From Atherix ibis (lineage: Eukaryota; Arthropoda; Insecta; Diptera; Athericidae), in the NCBI GenBank assembly GCA_958298945.1, contig OY282605.1:35194811-35258810 (forward strand): a stretch of 64,000 nucleotides of DNA, in the 5' to 3' direction. Positions within the stretch are counted from its first letter, which is position 1. Every line of letters starts with the position of its first letter. Both the position numbers and the translations under genes were made by a program. Below are positions 11,116 through 23,090 of the stretch, piece by piece. The notes under the pieces are model-generated. The model did no database searches and was not told the origin of the DNA. It saw only the letters and a program-made list of their open reading frames with translations.

Positions 11116-12285
11116 AATATCTATTATTCATTACTAGTCGACTAGTCCCATAACTATCCTCTTCTAAGACAATTAGCCTCACTTTTCATCCTGCAAAAAT
11201 GACGCTTGAAAAGGCATCTGGCTACGATATTTTCTTAGTTTAAAAAGTTAAACTTAGCGTAAATCTGATAACACGAGTACTAATTATATTTTTCAACAAA
11301 CAAAAATATTTAAAAACTATTTTTTTTTTAAATACTATAAATGATTTCGTCCAAATCTACCCAAAATTATCTAAATATCAAAAATAACAGTTTTAGTGTA
11401 TTTTTTTTATAGTATTTAACTATAAAAAATAGTTACATACAAGTTAAATTTTCCTTGAGCTTAAACGATAACAAATATCCTTTAAAATTTTCCAAATTGT
11501 TTTATTTATCTAGAAATAAAAATTTAACAAAATATTATGAAAACAATTTTGATAATTTAAATAAAAAGTTTTTTTTTGCAAAATATTAATTTAATCTTAT
11601 TTACACGAATTCTTAATAAATTTTAATTAAGCAAATCTTGTGCATATATTGTCTGTTATGACGTTAACTTGAATTTTTTTGTACTTGAATTATTGTGAAT
11701 TATTTTTCCTATAAATCTAAAAGCAAAATGAATAATTAAGTAAACCATTTGAGTAAATTTATACAAAAAAATGTTGTATTAAAAAGAGTAGTATTCAAAA
11801 ATGAAAATAAAACAAAACAGTAATTTTTTCAAGACTCAAAATTAGGTTGATAAGTATTTTGTGTTTTTGAATAATAACAATTATTAAAAAATAAAATAAA
11901 AAAGTCAACTGAAAAAATATGTAAACACTATTGTTGTATGACTAAGATAAAAGATACAAAGAATTTAGTAAATAATTCAATATAAACTTTTGCAAAAATA
12001 AAATTTTCTTTTACATTTAACTGCACAAAAAAAAATCAGCTCTTTTTCAAGAGCAATATGAATTTACGAGCATTTCTTGGCATTATTTTATTCACAAATG
12101 TTTTAAAAATTTATTTTATATATTTTTTTAAATTTTATATCTGCAACTGCAAATATATTGTCGCAAGCAGATTTACATAACAAACTTATTTCTAATTAAG
12201 TGGGAGTAAACACCCATCGGCGTTTCTCCAACTAACAAAAGTTCGATTACTCTAACAAATCTTGAAGCCATTGTGTCTTGAGTCT
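11116..12285. other. Long AT-rich region
   Basis: More than 1.1 kb is dominated by A/T runs. No coding, RNA or repeat signal can be supported. Confidence 0.5.
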
Positions 12286-12480
12286 GCGATAACTATTTCA
12301 GAGATCCTGAATAAAGGAAACACTAAGAACACGATGGAAATACGTTATTAAGAAGAAAAAAGAAAGCGTTTGACGGAGGATCTTAGATTGTAAAGCCTGA
12401 ATGTGATGAGAATCAGAAGCTTTAGTTGAACACCAAAGTGCAATTCCATATGTCCAAATTGGTGTCATAATTGCGATGTA

Positions 12481-13757
12481 CGAGGTCTGTTCAAAAAGTA
12501 TCGGCAATTTTATGTTTTTTCAAAAATTATTTATTTATTAATGAATATCTACTTTGTCACCTTCAAAATAATCCCCACCAGATATTATACACTTATGCCA
12601 ACGTTTTTTCCAATCCTCGAAGCACTTCAAAAAATAATTTTTTGTGATCTTGTTCAGCTCCTTCTTCGATGCCATTTTTATCTCTTCAGTTTCGTGAACA
12701 AGAAAAAGTTACAGGGGGCCAGATCTGGGGAATATGGTAGCTGCGGCATTATTAGTGTATTGTTTTTGGTCGAAAATTCGCGCACAAGCAACGATGCGTG
12801 AGCAGAAGCGTTATCATGGTGCAAAAGCCAATTTTTGTTCTTCCACAAATCCGGCGTTTCTGGCGGCTTGGTTCGTGCAACTTGCGCATAACTTGCAGGT
12901 AATTTTCCTTATTGATTGTTCTACCCTATGGCAAGAACTCATATGCACTACGCTTCTGCAATCGAAGAAAACTGTAAGCAAAACCTTCATATTCGACCGA
13001 ACTTGGCGTGTTTTTTTCGGTCTTGACCCGTCCGGCAGCTTCCATTGGGATGATTGAGCTTTGGTTTCCACGTCATAACCATAAACCCATGATTTGTCAC
13101 CAGTTATAACCCTCTGAAGCAAATTGGGGTCATCGCGGAGTCCAATAGCTCCCTAGCAATGTTAATGCGATGCTGTTTTTGGTCAGAATTGAGCAATTTT
13201 GGTACAAATTTCGCGGCGACCCGTCTCACGCCAAATCATTGGTAAAAATCGAATGGCACGAGAGAATCGATATGGTTAAGTCCTCAGCAACTTCTCTAAC
13301 GGTGATTTGACGAATGACCTATACTATTTTCTTCACTTCATCAATGTTTTCGTCTGTGGTTGACGTGGTCGGGCGTCCGGCATGCTTTTCGTCGTTCACA
13401 TCTTCTCAGCCCTCTGAGAACATTTTGTGCCACCGATAAACGTTGCTTCGGTCCAAGGTAGCTTCACCATATGCCACAGTCAACATTCGGAATGCGTTCA
13501 CGCAATTAATTTTGTTTTTCACACAAAATTTGCTACAGATTTTTTGATCCATTTTTTGGAATGGGCAAAAATTGAAGACGATCCAAAACACGTGCAAGCC
13601 AAGCAGCTGTCAAAAATAAACTGAATATTCAAAATGGCCGAACTTGTCGGCATAAGTGAGAGACATGAGTACCAACATAACGCCATAAAAAATCGAAAAT
13701 CGAATATACGTAACCCGCAGAAAATCAAAATTCGCGATACTTTTTGAACAGACCTCG
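12481..13757 (-). mobile_element. Mariner with CGAGGTCTGTTCAAAAAGTA termini, copy A (full length)
   Basis: The left terminus CGAGGTCTGTTCAAAAAGTA begins after TA (12479-12480). The right terminus is its exact inverse, ending at 13757 and followed by TA (13758-13759). Length is 1,277 bp, the normal size of a complete mariner. The transposase is on the minus strand. This is the longest of three related copies in the window (others at 15383 and 40293). Confidence 0.95.
12538..13552 (-). pseudogene. SETMAR-type mariner transposase pseudogene, copy A
   Basis: It starts MDQKICSKFCVKNKINCVNA (ATG at 13552). In order it has AFRMLTVAYGEATLDRSNVYRWHKMFSEG (HTH region), RVITGDKSWVYGYDVETKAQ (first catalytic Asp kept, following Glu changed to Lys), FFDCRSVVHM, a HHDNASAH equivalent (second Asp kept) and PYSPDLAPCNFFLF. 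In the last block the third catalytic Asp is Asn. Several frameshifts lie between blocks. The mutated third acid and the frame breaks make it inactive. It belongs to the DD34D mariners related to the SETMAR transposase domain; the subfamily is not assigned. Confidence 0.88.
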
Positions 13758-14129
13758 TAAATTAGAAGTTGTCCAGTAGTCTAAGGAGTTATAGGTAACG
13801 TCTCTTTTCAGTGGGTTCCATCATAATGTCTTGTCTAGGTGAAGTCCATAATAACATACTTTATAATATTGTGAAATATTGTTGCCTTTAAGTTGTAAAG
13901 GGGTAAGTTGTCCTTTGCAAAGAGTAAAAGTAATGTGAGCACTTTTCTGTTCATTTATATTCACTCTCTATCTCTTAAACTAGGATTACAAGTTGTGGAT
14001 ATAGGATTGTAAATTATTGGAAGCTTTGCCGAAATTTGTATGGATAATGATAGTATTATGATCAGATGGGATGTCATGGGTATAAATATGAAACCTTTGC
14101 GGGGTCTGACTAGAATAGGATATATTGAA

Positions 14130-14700
14130 GAGGATTCTGAATTAACTGCTACTTGGATGTGATGTTGGGAAGAAAATACATAAATTTATGTTTTAAATAC
14201 TATGAAAAATAACTTTAAAACTTGAATTATGAATATGAAGTATGACAAATTGCAAAATGATCACAAATGAATTTATTTTTGGTCCAAATATTTTTTACTT
14301 TTGTGCCCCGCTGACCATGCTGCGACTTGCGAACTTGAAAAGTTTAAGAAATTCGTCGATTCAAAAAATTCAATACAATTAAAAGCATAATTAACAACAA
14401 AAATACACTAAAAGTGTAAGAATCTGTTAGTACTACAACGAACAGAACTTAAAATTCAAGGTTAAACTTAAATCGGCGAGTTACCAATAACTATTGTAGT
14501 CTTCGTTGCTACTTGCAATTGTATGCGCTCCCATAAGAAAAAAATTTCGACTGCACTTTCGTAGTTGATCGTCGCAATTTTTTTTATTTATGCATACCTT
14601 TTAAATTTGATTAATTATTGCGTTTGCAAATGTAAAACAAAAAATTTAACCTCAAAGTAAGAAATGGTTAAAACTTTTTTCATTACTTTTGCTTTTCAGG
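14130..14700. other. AT-rich spacer
   Basis: No gene or recognised repeat is visible. Confidence 0.4.
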
Positions 14701-15375
14701 CATTACTAATAATGCTTTGGCAACACTGCGGGTTTCCCCTTCCATATAGATTGTACGTTAGTCCCTTCGAGAGGTTTTAACCCCAATTTGTAACTACGTG
14801 ACCCTTTATGGAGCGAAATAAATGAAGAATCTGCGAGTCTCACTTACAAAACATTGCTAAGAGTCTATGGGGATCACTCCTTATTAGGAGTATAAAGTTT
14901 TCGGTGGCATTAGCATTTTTAGAGGGCCGAGAGTTCGTCACAAACTTTGCTCAGGGGAAACTATGAGAATGTGGAACGAGTGCGGACTTTTGTGAGGTCA
15001 GACCATCGATTGACGTTAAAGCACTTTGATTGGAAATTGTAGCATTTTAATACTCCAACGTGACAACGCCTCCTGTTATACAACCATCTCTATAAAAGGT
15101 TTTTTGTTGGAAAAAAGAGTTCTTGTGTGACGGTTTTTGTTCCCCAAGACCAAAAAAACTTGAAAAGACGTTACTTTGGTACTTTTTGGTTTCTCAAAAA
15201 AGCCTTCAGCATCAAAAACTGATGACTATATGAAACGAGTAAGGTTTTTTATGAGCTAAGACCATCGATTTATATTGAAGCGCCTTAAAATGCTCAGAAA
15301 CATCCTTTTTCTTCGCAAAAGCTACTTTGGCAAAAAAAATGGTATTCCTACAATTTCCAGCTCCCCATATTTAGC
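14700..15375. repeat. Unclassified interspersed repeat, two diverged units
   Basis: A block containing GTGAGGTCAGACCATCGATT (about 14993) is echoed near 15250 (ATGAGCTAAGACCATCGATT) and again far away near 26020 (TGAGGTAAAACCGTCGATTA). Similar flanking words follow in each (TTAAAGC or TTGAAGC). No protein motif is visible, so I describe it only as a dispersed repeat with two units here. Confidence 0.6.
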
Positions 15376-15382
15376 TGATATA

Positions 15383-16285
15383 CGAGGTCTGTTCAAAAAG
15401 TATCATGAATTTTCTGCGGGTTACGTATATTCGGTTTTTAATTTTTTGTGGCATTATGTTGGTACTTATGTCTCTCAGTTATGCCGACATTTTGAATGTT
15501 CAGTTAATTTTTGACAGCTGATTTGCTTGCATGTGTTTTGGATCATCTTCGATTTTTGCCCATTCCAAAAAATGGATCAAAGAATCTGTATCAAATTTTG
15601 TCTGAAAAAGAAAATTAATTGCGTGGACGCATTCCGAATGTTGGCTGTGGCATATGGTGAAGCTACCTTGGACCGAAGCAACGTTTATCGGTGGTACAAA
15701 ATGTTCTCAGAGGGCCGAGAAGATGTGAATGACGAAAAGGTCGAACGTGAAGGTTTTGCTTACAGTTTTCTTCGATTGCAGGGGCGTGGTGCGTTATGAG
15801 CTCTTGCCACAGGGTAGAACGGTCAATAAGAAATATTACCTGGAAGTTATGCGAATCAATCCGCCAGAAACGCCCGGATTTGTGGAAGAACAAAAATTGG
15901 CTTTTGCACCATAATAACGCTTCTGCTCACGCATCGTTGCTTGTGCGCGCATTTTTGGCCAAAAATAATACACTAATAATGGCGCAGCTACCGTATTCCC
16001 TAGATTTGGCCCCTTGTGACTTTTTATTGTTACCGAAACTGAAGAGCCCCATGAAAGGACGACGCTACGCTACGATTGAGGAGATAAAGACGGCATCGAA
16101 AGAGGAGCAAAACAAGATCACAAAAAATTATTTTTTGAAGTGCTTCGAGGATTGGGAAAAATGTTGGCACAAGTGTATAATATCTGGTGGGGATTACTTT
16201 GAAGGTAACAAAATAGGAATTCATGAATAAATAAATAATTTTTGAAAAAAACACAAAATTCGCGATACTTTTTGAACAGGCCTCG
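15383..16285 (+). mobile_element. Mariner of the CGAGGTCTGTTC family, copy B (internally deleted)
   Basis: The left terminus CGAGGTCTGTTCAAAAAGTA follows TA (15381-15382). The right terminus TACTTTTTGAACAGGCCTCG ends at 16285; the expected TA after it reads CC. Length is 903 bp, about 375 bp shorter than copy A, because of one large internal deletion in the transposase. Confidence 0.93.
15572..16230 (+). pseudogene. SETMAR-type mariner transposase pseudogene, copy B
   Basis: It begins MDQRICIKFCLKKKINCVDA and runs through the HTH region to GREDVNDEKVE. It then jumps to the segment equivalent to VKVLLTVFFDCRGVVRYELL, so the part carrying the first catalytic Asp (TGDESW) is gone. After a frameshift it reads LHHNNASAHAS, where the second catalytic Asp is Asn, and PYSLDLAPCDF with the third Asp intact. 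It ends with KCIISGGDYFEGNKIGIHE and a stop. It is inactive by deletion and substitution. Confidence 0.88.
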
Positions 16286-16289
16286 CCAG

Positions 16290-17470
16290 ATAAAAAAACA
16301 CTTGAAAAGACCCAGCACTGCCGCGAAGAGTGAATTACTTTGAAAAGGTTAACATTTATTAGTTTGCTGCCACATCTCGCATAAATACAAATAGGATGAA
16401 AATTCTCCAGAAAAACACACTAGAAAAAATTTAAATATTTTCCATTATCGATAATTGTTGAAGCATTTTTTAAATGCTTAAATAATAAATATTAAAATTT
16501 ACATTCAAAACTAATAACAGCACCAAAAAAAAAATACAAATTCCCGGAAATATTTTTCCAAATGCTACTCGTAATTTTTAACCAAAAATCAATTTTAATG
16601 AACTATTGTATAAATTTAAAAACAAAAATTATTAATTTTTTTAAAAATAATTTTTAAAAATTGAGTATTTCCCCAAAAAGCTCAATATAGTCATAGTAAA
16701 ATACACGCATTTCTAAACACTATCAACCTTTAAGGCACTTTACTCTCTTCCCGTCATCACACCGACAAACTACCTTTTATAAATCGTAAAACTAAAAATT
16801 TAATTACTTTGCGAATTTTTATCAGTTTTGGCCATGTTCCCTCTGCTCATAAGGTGATATGTGTATGTTGAAAATCAGTTCCGGCTTGTTGCACGTATTT
16901 CCAGTGATAAGAAAGCTTTCTTACACCAATACTTATCTGCCATGACACAACATTATGAATAAACTATTAGCTTTAATGGCAATGTACTTTTAAAAGTGAC
17001 TTGACGCTCTATACACCTGCTCTTGATTATTGTTTGTGAAGCTTATTTGGAAGAGCATTCGTATTACTCGATCAACTTCTAAATTACGTCTATTGACACA
17101 AGTGCTCGTACGGTGGTAAGCTAATGAGAAGGCATTGAGGAATTATTTTTTTAAACTGAATTTCTAAGCTAATTATCTACGTTTACATTTTTTGTTGGTA
17201 ATTAAGGGAGTATGTAAAGTTGGCGAATGGATTTGTTTTTTATTATTTTCGTAGCAATTTCGGCACTTCAATTCCTTACCCCGCCATCAGTAACTGGCTT
17301 TGTACACAAGACAATCGATCTTAACTGGTAGTAGTGGTGGTTACGTACAAACTCACCTGTTTCCATCTGTTACTTTTATAGTAAATTGTTTTGTTTAGCT
17401 TTATTTTATAGAATTGCGATCGTAATTTGCATAAGTATTGTTATCAGCTGTTAAATGAATTAAACCGTAC
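16290..17470. other. Intergenic region upstream of the protease gene
   Basis: AT-rich DNA with moderately complex blocks near 16840-17110 and 17260-17380. No frame or RNA is recognised. It contains GATA words (for example AGTGATAAGA near 16912 and CGATAAG near 17471), suggestive but not diagnostic of a regulatory region. Confidence 0.35.
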
Positions 17471-17488
17471 CGATAAGCATACTTTCAA

Positions 17489-17524
17489 TATAATTTTCTT
17501 TAAGATTGATAATAAACAACAGTC
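17489..17524 (+). promoter_or_regulatory. Candidate core promoter of the CUB-protease gene
   Basis: A TATAAT-like element at 17489-17494 is followed about 30 bp later by a CAGTC initiator-like word at 17520-17524. This is 37 bp before the proposed start codon (17561). The spacing suits an insect TATA-Inr promoter, but the region is AT-rich, so chance matches are likely. Confidence 0.3.
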
Positions 17525-17560
17525 GAATATCATTTTTAATAAAGCCTATTAAGTGAAAGG

Positions 17561-20500
17561 ATGTCTTTTTTTAAATACGGTTCGTTTAATATTAGTATTT
17601 AAATTCAAATAGTTTTGCTGAGTGATAATATGATGTGATTTTTTATATTTGTTTTATTATCAGGAATCATTTTAACATTGCTGTACATATCAGCTCAGCA
17701 TCAGGTATTCGCATTTTTCGAGAGTTGTGATCATATATACTATCTGGGAGCAAACAGATCAATGTATCTCAACTCGCCCGACTATCCAAGTCGGTATCCA
17801 TCTGGGACATCTTGTCGATATAGGATAATTGCACCGGAGGATTACCAAATAAATATCGAGTGCAATGTTAATGTTGATAAGGTACGGTATTTTTTCGTTG
17901 TTTTTATCGCTACTCTGAATTGTCGAACTTATGGGGGGGAATTTGGAAAAAAATTTCACAGTTCGAATCGAGTTGCACCACGGAAACATTCTTTATAGCG
18001 ACCGATGGTAGTTCCGATATGGATGGAAGTGAATACTTTTGTGGCAACGGCTACATACAAAGGAAGTCGTTATTTCAATCGTTGACATTGGCGTACACTT
18101 CAGCAAGTAATTCAAATGCTGGTCAATTCTCCTGTCTACTCAGAGCGTCTCCGCAACCTTGCGATTGTGGATGGTCCACAACTAGTCGAATTGTAAATGG
18201 TGTTGAGGCTTCAATAAATGAGTATCCCTTAATAGCTGGAATTATTTACACGCCTACAACGCAAATATTTTGTGGAGGAACAATCAGTAAGTTAAATTAC
18301 CTTTTTCGAAAGGTAATAATTTAATTTATCTAAAATTAAGCGAAAAAAAAATGCAATTTTTTTTTATTTGTTGTGAAAATTTTTTAATATTGAAATATTT
18401 TTGCTTTTAGAAATTTTTATTAAGTATCACATTTTAAGTTGTTATACTATAGTTATTTACTAATTAATCAGCAAAATATTAATTCCAGTAAATTTTTATC
18501 CATATTCATTTCTATTATATTATTTAAAAGATTTTTAACTTTAATTTTCATTAGTAATTAGACTTTTTTTTAGAAAATTAAATATTGGTTTTACATATTT
18601 TACCATCCGTAACCTGACATTTTTATCTAAAAATGATAACAAAATTCTAAGTAAATTAAATATTTTGATAAATTTTATGTGAAAGCGCAAAAGTTTATTA
18701 ATTTTTTTTTTTTGTTCTTGGCTAATTATTCATTTTTCATGTCATATTGTGTTTGTGTGTTTATCGTTATTTAATTTGGAAGGGAAAAAAACACATCTGT
18801 TTTTGTTAAATAACTTTTTACTTTTAACTTTAATCAAACAACAATTATTTTGTTAACATTAAGATAAACAAAAGATGTTAAAAAGTTATGATATCAACTG
18901 GACAGTATTTAATTTGAGCTTATTTAAGATAATTTAATTTTCTGTTTATGAGTTTATTTCCATGGAATTTTTGCATACTAAATCACTTTTATTAAAAACA
19001 AACTACTAAACAATAAATTCGCTTTATTAAAGTATATCTATTCAAAATGAAATATGGCATATAATAAATATGAAATTTCTAAGTACGACTTGTGGCAGAA
19101 AAGTAATGATACTGATTTTTATTTCAACGGTTTTTCTTTATTTTTTATATATCATATCATTGTTATCCTCTTAAAATTAGTTTCCTTGAATATGTATACA
19201 TTCGCAAAGGAATTGTTTTCACTCTCTGATGGGGTATTGGAAGACTTTATTTGAAACCACCTACAGCGCCTAGGCAACACTCCTATAGACATTATCGATT
19301 ATACCAAGAACACGTTAATTCAAGTGTTTTTTTTATCTTTATCATCATTATCAATGGCCGCGAGTCTGATCTATTCCTGCTGAATCAAAGAACTCCGGAT
19401 GTCCCGGCTTCGCACCGCAGTTTTCTAATGCCTAATGCCGTCGTGTCTAAAGGTTACCAGTCTATTGAGCTGAATTTTATTCAAAATCGGGCAGTCGCGA
19501 TAACGCTTCAGGATCTCATCGTTTGATAGGCTCTGGAATCGTTCCTTATTATGTAGGAGATCTAAATTCTTGGAAGGATCCTCCACACGAATCTGCACAA
19601 AAATTTTTAATGCAAACCCAAGTTTTCGAATAATACTAGTGTCTCGTACAGCAGCAGCTTCAACGTTATGGTCAGAATTTTCCAGCAAAATAATTTAGAT
19701 TGGCTGAAATAGGCTTTGTTGGATGCGAGCAGTCGTACGCGGATTTCGTTTTCCATCTTGTTATCGGCTGCGACCCTTGACCCCAAATAGGAAAATAATT
19801 TTACTATTTTTTTTTTGTTATAGTAAAACCACTTTTCTTGATCACATTTCTATATCTCCCCACGGAATCGTCGTCAGGCATTATTTCGTGAAGCAAGAAT
19901 TAATCGAAATCACTACGCTGGTGAGTTATTACTATCGTTTTCTTTCACGCTCATCCAGACGTAGTCATTTAAGGACTAGTGTCACAAGAACCTCAATATT
20001 ATCCCAAATAGTCAAACTCTGTCAAAGCTATAGTCCCCAATCTGCATGCGACTACTGCTAATTGGTCTTGTTTTTAACGCCGAAGCTACAACCTTGTTCT
20101 TTGGTTTGCCTTAATTTATGCGCAGCCGACGATTTTTCGGCATCGGCTCAACTGTGATGAAGATACAGTTGTTTTTTATTAACACTTAATATAGGTGTCA
20201 TCGGAATATGCTAAAAGCTGGGCAGACTTAATTAGGATGGTACCACTCATGCTTACGAATCATTTCTTCAGCTCAGGTTAAAGAGAACGCACAAAAGTGC
20301 GTTGATGTTAAATGGTTTTGAAAGTCATTCGGCTCATTTTATTCTTCCTAGTAAGTTTAATCTATTTTTCTGGAACGCCGAACTCTCTCATGGATGTGTA
20401 GAGTTTTACCCCGACTATGCCATCATAAGCGACTTTAAAGTCTATGAACCGATGGTGGATATGTTGACCACATTCAAACAGTTTTCCAATGAACTGCCAC

Positions 20501-22475
20501 AGAGAGAATATCTAATTTGTTGCTGATTTCCCTGGAGTGAATGTAGGGGAAGATTTTTTATCTCAAGAAACAGGAAATGATACGTGAACTCAGATCAGGT
20601 GAATAATGGGTTACGGAACTTCAGGCTCGATAAAACTGTCATATCATGTTGGACTATCCAAGTGTCTGCAGTGTCCAATCTAACATAAAGAAAACCCTTT
20701 TTCTGAACCTTTCAGGGACTTCTTTATAATAAAAAACTTGGTTGACACTTTTTTCTGCATACGAAAATGCTCTTAAGTGCCACATTTTTCTCAGTTTTCA
20801 ATGTTGAAAGTCTCCCTGAGCGAGGTTCATCATTAAAAAAATTTGATGGCAAATCATGGCTCTGAACTTTTGCTGTTCCATTTGCCGTAACACACTACAA
20901 AAACACAATTTTAGTTATCACGTTTAATAGGGTCTCCTAGTTACCGAACGATGTTGAAACTTGCACTGCAACTCCAGGAAAGAGTAATATAAAAGCTACT
21001 TACGAGTATATGGCGAGGGTAACTCCGCAGTGTTGCCAGATCACTCTCGGTTATGTCAGTCACATTCGTTTTCTGTCACACCTCCTAGATAATTTTCCAA
21101 TAGAAATTTTGGGAAAAATATCTTTTTGAAATTTTATATATTTATGTTCGCAGTTTCCATAAAGAAAAGTTCTTCGATATTTTTTATAGAAAACAAATTA
21201 AAGCTAACAAATTTTCATAAAATAATAAAAAAGTTAACTTTAGATTAGCCAAAATTAAATTATATTTTGTTAATCTTATTTCATATTTCCAAATTCATTT
21301 TCGGTCATAAGATTGCACCCAATAAAATAATCATATAAGTTACTTATTACCGATCTCACGTGACTAAATTTTCACGTGACGGACCCAAAATTTACAAAAG
21401 AATTTTCGATTTATTTGCGTGAAAACTTACCGTATACGTCGAGTCATAACTTAATATTTTTAATAGGAGAATTTTGATTGTAGATTACAAAAAATATAAA
21501 AATTAAAAAGCATGGAAAAACTATGTTTTATGAATTTTTAATATGGCACTACCAAAATCGGACTAATTTACAGATACTTGATAATGTTACTCGAAATTTT
21601 ACGTGAAAAAAAAATTATTCGAAATATAAGTGCAACCACATTTTTGATGTGCTCAGCATTTGTTAAATGGCCTAAGCGAATTTTTGATTTGCTTTAAAGA
21701 TCCTATATTAAAAGATTTCTTATTTTACAGTTGGTCATCGATATGTCCTGACGGCTGTGCACTGCATTAAAGCACATCCCAATGCCAAGGAACTAGCAGT
21801 TGTTGTTGGCGAACATGACGTATCAAAAGGATCCGAATCTCCTTATACAATGGTCCACAAAGTTTTGGATTATATTCTGCATGAACAATATGAAACTGAG
21901 GGTCACACAAATGATATTGCATTGATAATAACAGAAACCTCAATTCAGTGGTCACGTGGTGTTGGACCAGCTTGTCTTCCGTTCTCTTTTGCGTAATTTG
22001 AAATTTTTACTATTTTTTTAAAATCGCTATAATTTTGTACAATCTTAATACAATATTTATTTAAATAAGTAAAAAAAAGTTAGTTTAAAATGTTTTTTTC
22101 TATTATTCTAATTTAAGGCAAGCTAATCTTCAGAATGTGGGCGTTGATGTTGCCGGCTGGGGAACAAGCAGCTTTGCTGGACCAGCATCTGAAGTTTTAA
22201 TGAAAGCCCATCTTTACATAACCTCAAACGAACAATGTAAAAATTTCTTTCCGTACATTGCTGATCAGCAAATGTGTACGTATTCTGCGTCACAAGATGC
22301 CTGCCAATTTGACTCGGGCGGTCCCCTCATTTACCGAGGCCAACGTTTATTTGCAGTCGGTATTGTTAGCTTTGGAATCGCATGCGGTACTCAAAAACCT
22401 TCTGTAAATACACGACTATCCATGTACCTTGACTGGATTCTGCAGAATACAAATGAAAAGTTTTGTGTAATCTAA
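17561..22475 (+). CDS. Secreted CUB-domain trypsin-like serine protease (5 exons)
   Basis: My exon model is 17561-17579, 17664-17881, 17962-18286, 21731-21992 and 22118-22475, all with GT-AG introns; it joins in frame to 393 aa. A hydrophobic signal peptide (MSFFKYGIILTLLYIS) precedes a CUB-like region (about 28-148). A Cys-rich linker (PCDCGW) leads to an S1 domain cleaved at R155-IVNG. The triad is complete: H198 (LTAVHC), D249 (NDIAL), S341 (DSGGP). D335 at the S1 pocket base predicts cleavage after Lys/Arg. The residue before Asp-Ser, normally the oxyanion-hole Gly193, is Phe339. The layout resembles insect 'venom serine protease'-like CUB proteases; the physiological substrate is unknown. 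The first tiny exon is the least certain part. An AATAAA lies 71 bp after the stop. Confidence 0.85.
18287..21730 (+). other. 3.4-kb intron 3 of the protease gene
   Basis: The donor GTAAGT at 18287 and acceptor TTTTACAG ending at 21730 flank an intron far larger than the others (84, 80 and 125 bp). 18300-19250 and 20950-21700 are plain AT-rich DNA. 19250-20940 has more balanced composition and a partly open minus frame (19688-19425). It is probably a decayed transposon that enlarged the intron, but I could not assign a family. Confidence 0.7.
19250..20940. repeat. Probable decayed transposon inside intron 3
   Basis: Composition differs from the surrounding AT-rich intron, and short frames on both strands look protein-like. 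Examples are minus 19688-19425 with VEDPSKNLDLLHNKERFQSL, and plus 20302-20526. No diagnostic motif is readable and no terminal repeats were found. Confidence 0.35.
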
Positions 22476-22545
22476 AATTAAGACGAGATACTTGCGGTTG
22501 ATTTTAGTACTAAGTGGATATTATAAACAATGTAATTAAACGTGC

Positions 22546-22551
22546 AATAAA
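22546..22551 (+). terminator. Polyadenylation signal of the protease gene
   Basis: A canonical AATAAA occurs 71 bp downstream of the stop codon at 22475, a typical distance for a compact insect 3' UTR. Confidence 0.6.
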
Positions 22552-22559
22552 TACAATTC

Positions 22560-23090
22560 CTCCAAGTACAATGAAATTTCCGCAACATCAAAGACTGGAA
22601 TTTATTGTTTCACATATGAATGCAAGTAGAGTAATACAAATTTCCCCTATATGGCAGCTTATATTAAAAGTAGAAAATTATCTTAAATATAAAAGGAGTA
22701 TTTTTTCCGAATCGGAACGCAACAATATTAAAACAGACTCACCAACCGAATTTAATTGAAAAACTGAAAGACATAAATCCAAAGCTCATTAAGTACGTTT
22801 TTTAACTTTCTGTTTTTTGTCTTGTTTCTACCCACAACCACCATCCTATGATTCACCACCCTACGATTCAAGGGCATATGACTTTGGTCTTCAGCTTTTT
22901 CTTGTTTCAAAGAGAACATAAACTTCTATCCAAACTGAAGTGCATTACTACCGTCAACACCTTCTCTTCATTATTTTTCTAAAACTCTTTTTATGCGCAT
23001 CTCTCTGGATCCGAAGAAAAATCGTAAATCAGTCACAGTACGTAGCCGTGCACATATCCACACTTTAAGGATTTAACGCGACTGCCAATG
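22560..23090. other. Spacer downstream of the protease gene
   Basis: A short plus frame (22514-22759) overlaps the proposed 3' end and shows no recognisable motif. The rest is unassigned. Confidence 0.35.

Larger units (their letters stand above)
12290..14110 (-). mobile_element. Jockey-like LINE remnant split by a mariner
   Basis: The minus strand right of the mariner (about 14100-13780) gives an RT patch (KVLTLLLLFAKDNLPLYNL, equivalent to 'KSAHVTFTL...PLYLN'). Left of it (12480-12290) lies the LINE C-terminal IAIMTPIWTYGIALWCSTKA...IQALQSKILRQT. The two pieces are in the right order and orientation to be one element interrupted at TA by the mariner at 12481-13757. The element is heavily mutated. 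Confidence 0.65.

Noticed and set aside
22514..22759. 81-codon plus frame after the protease stop codon
   Set aside because: It overlaps the proposed poly(A) signal and 3' end, has AT-driven composition and matches no family I know.
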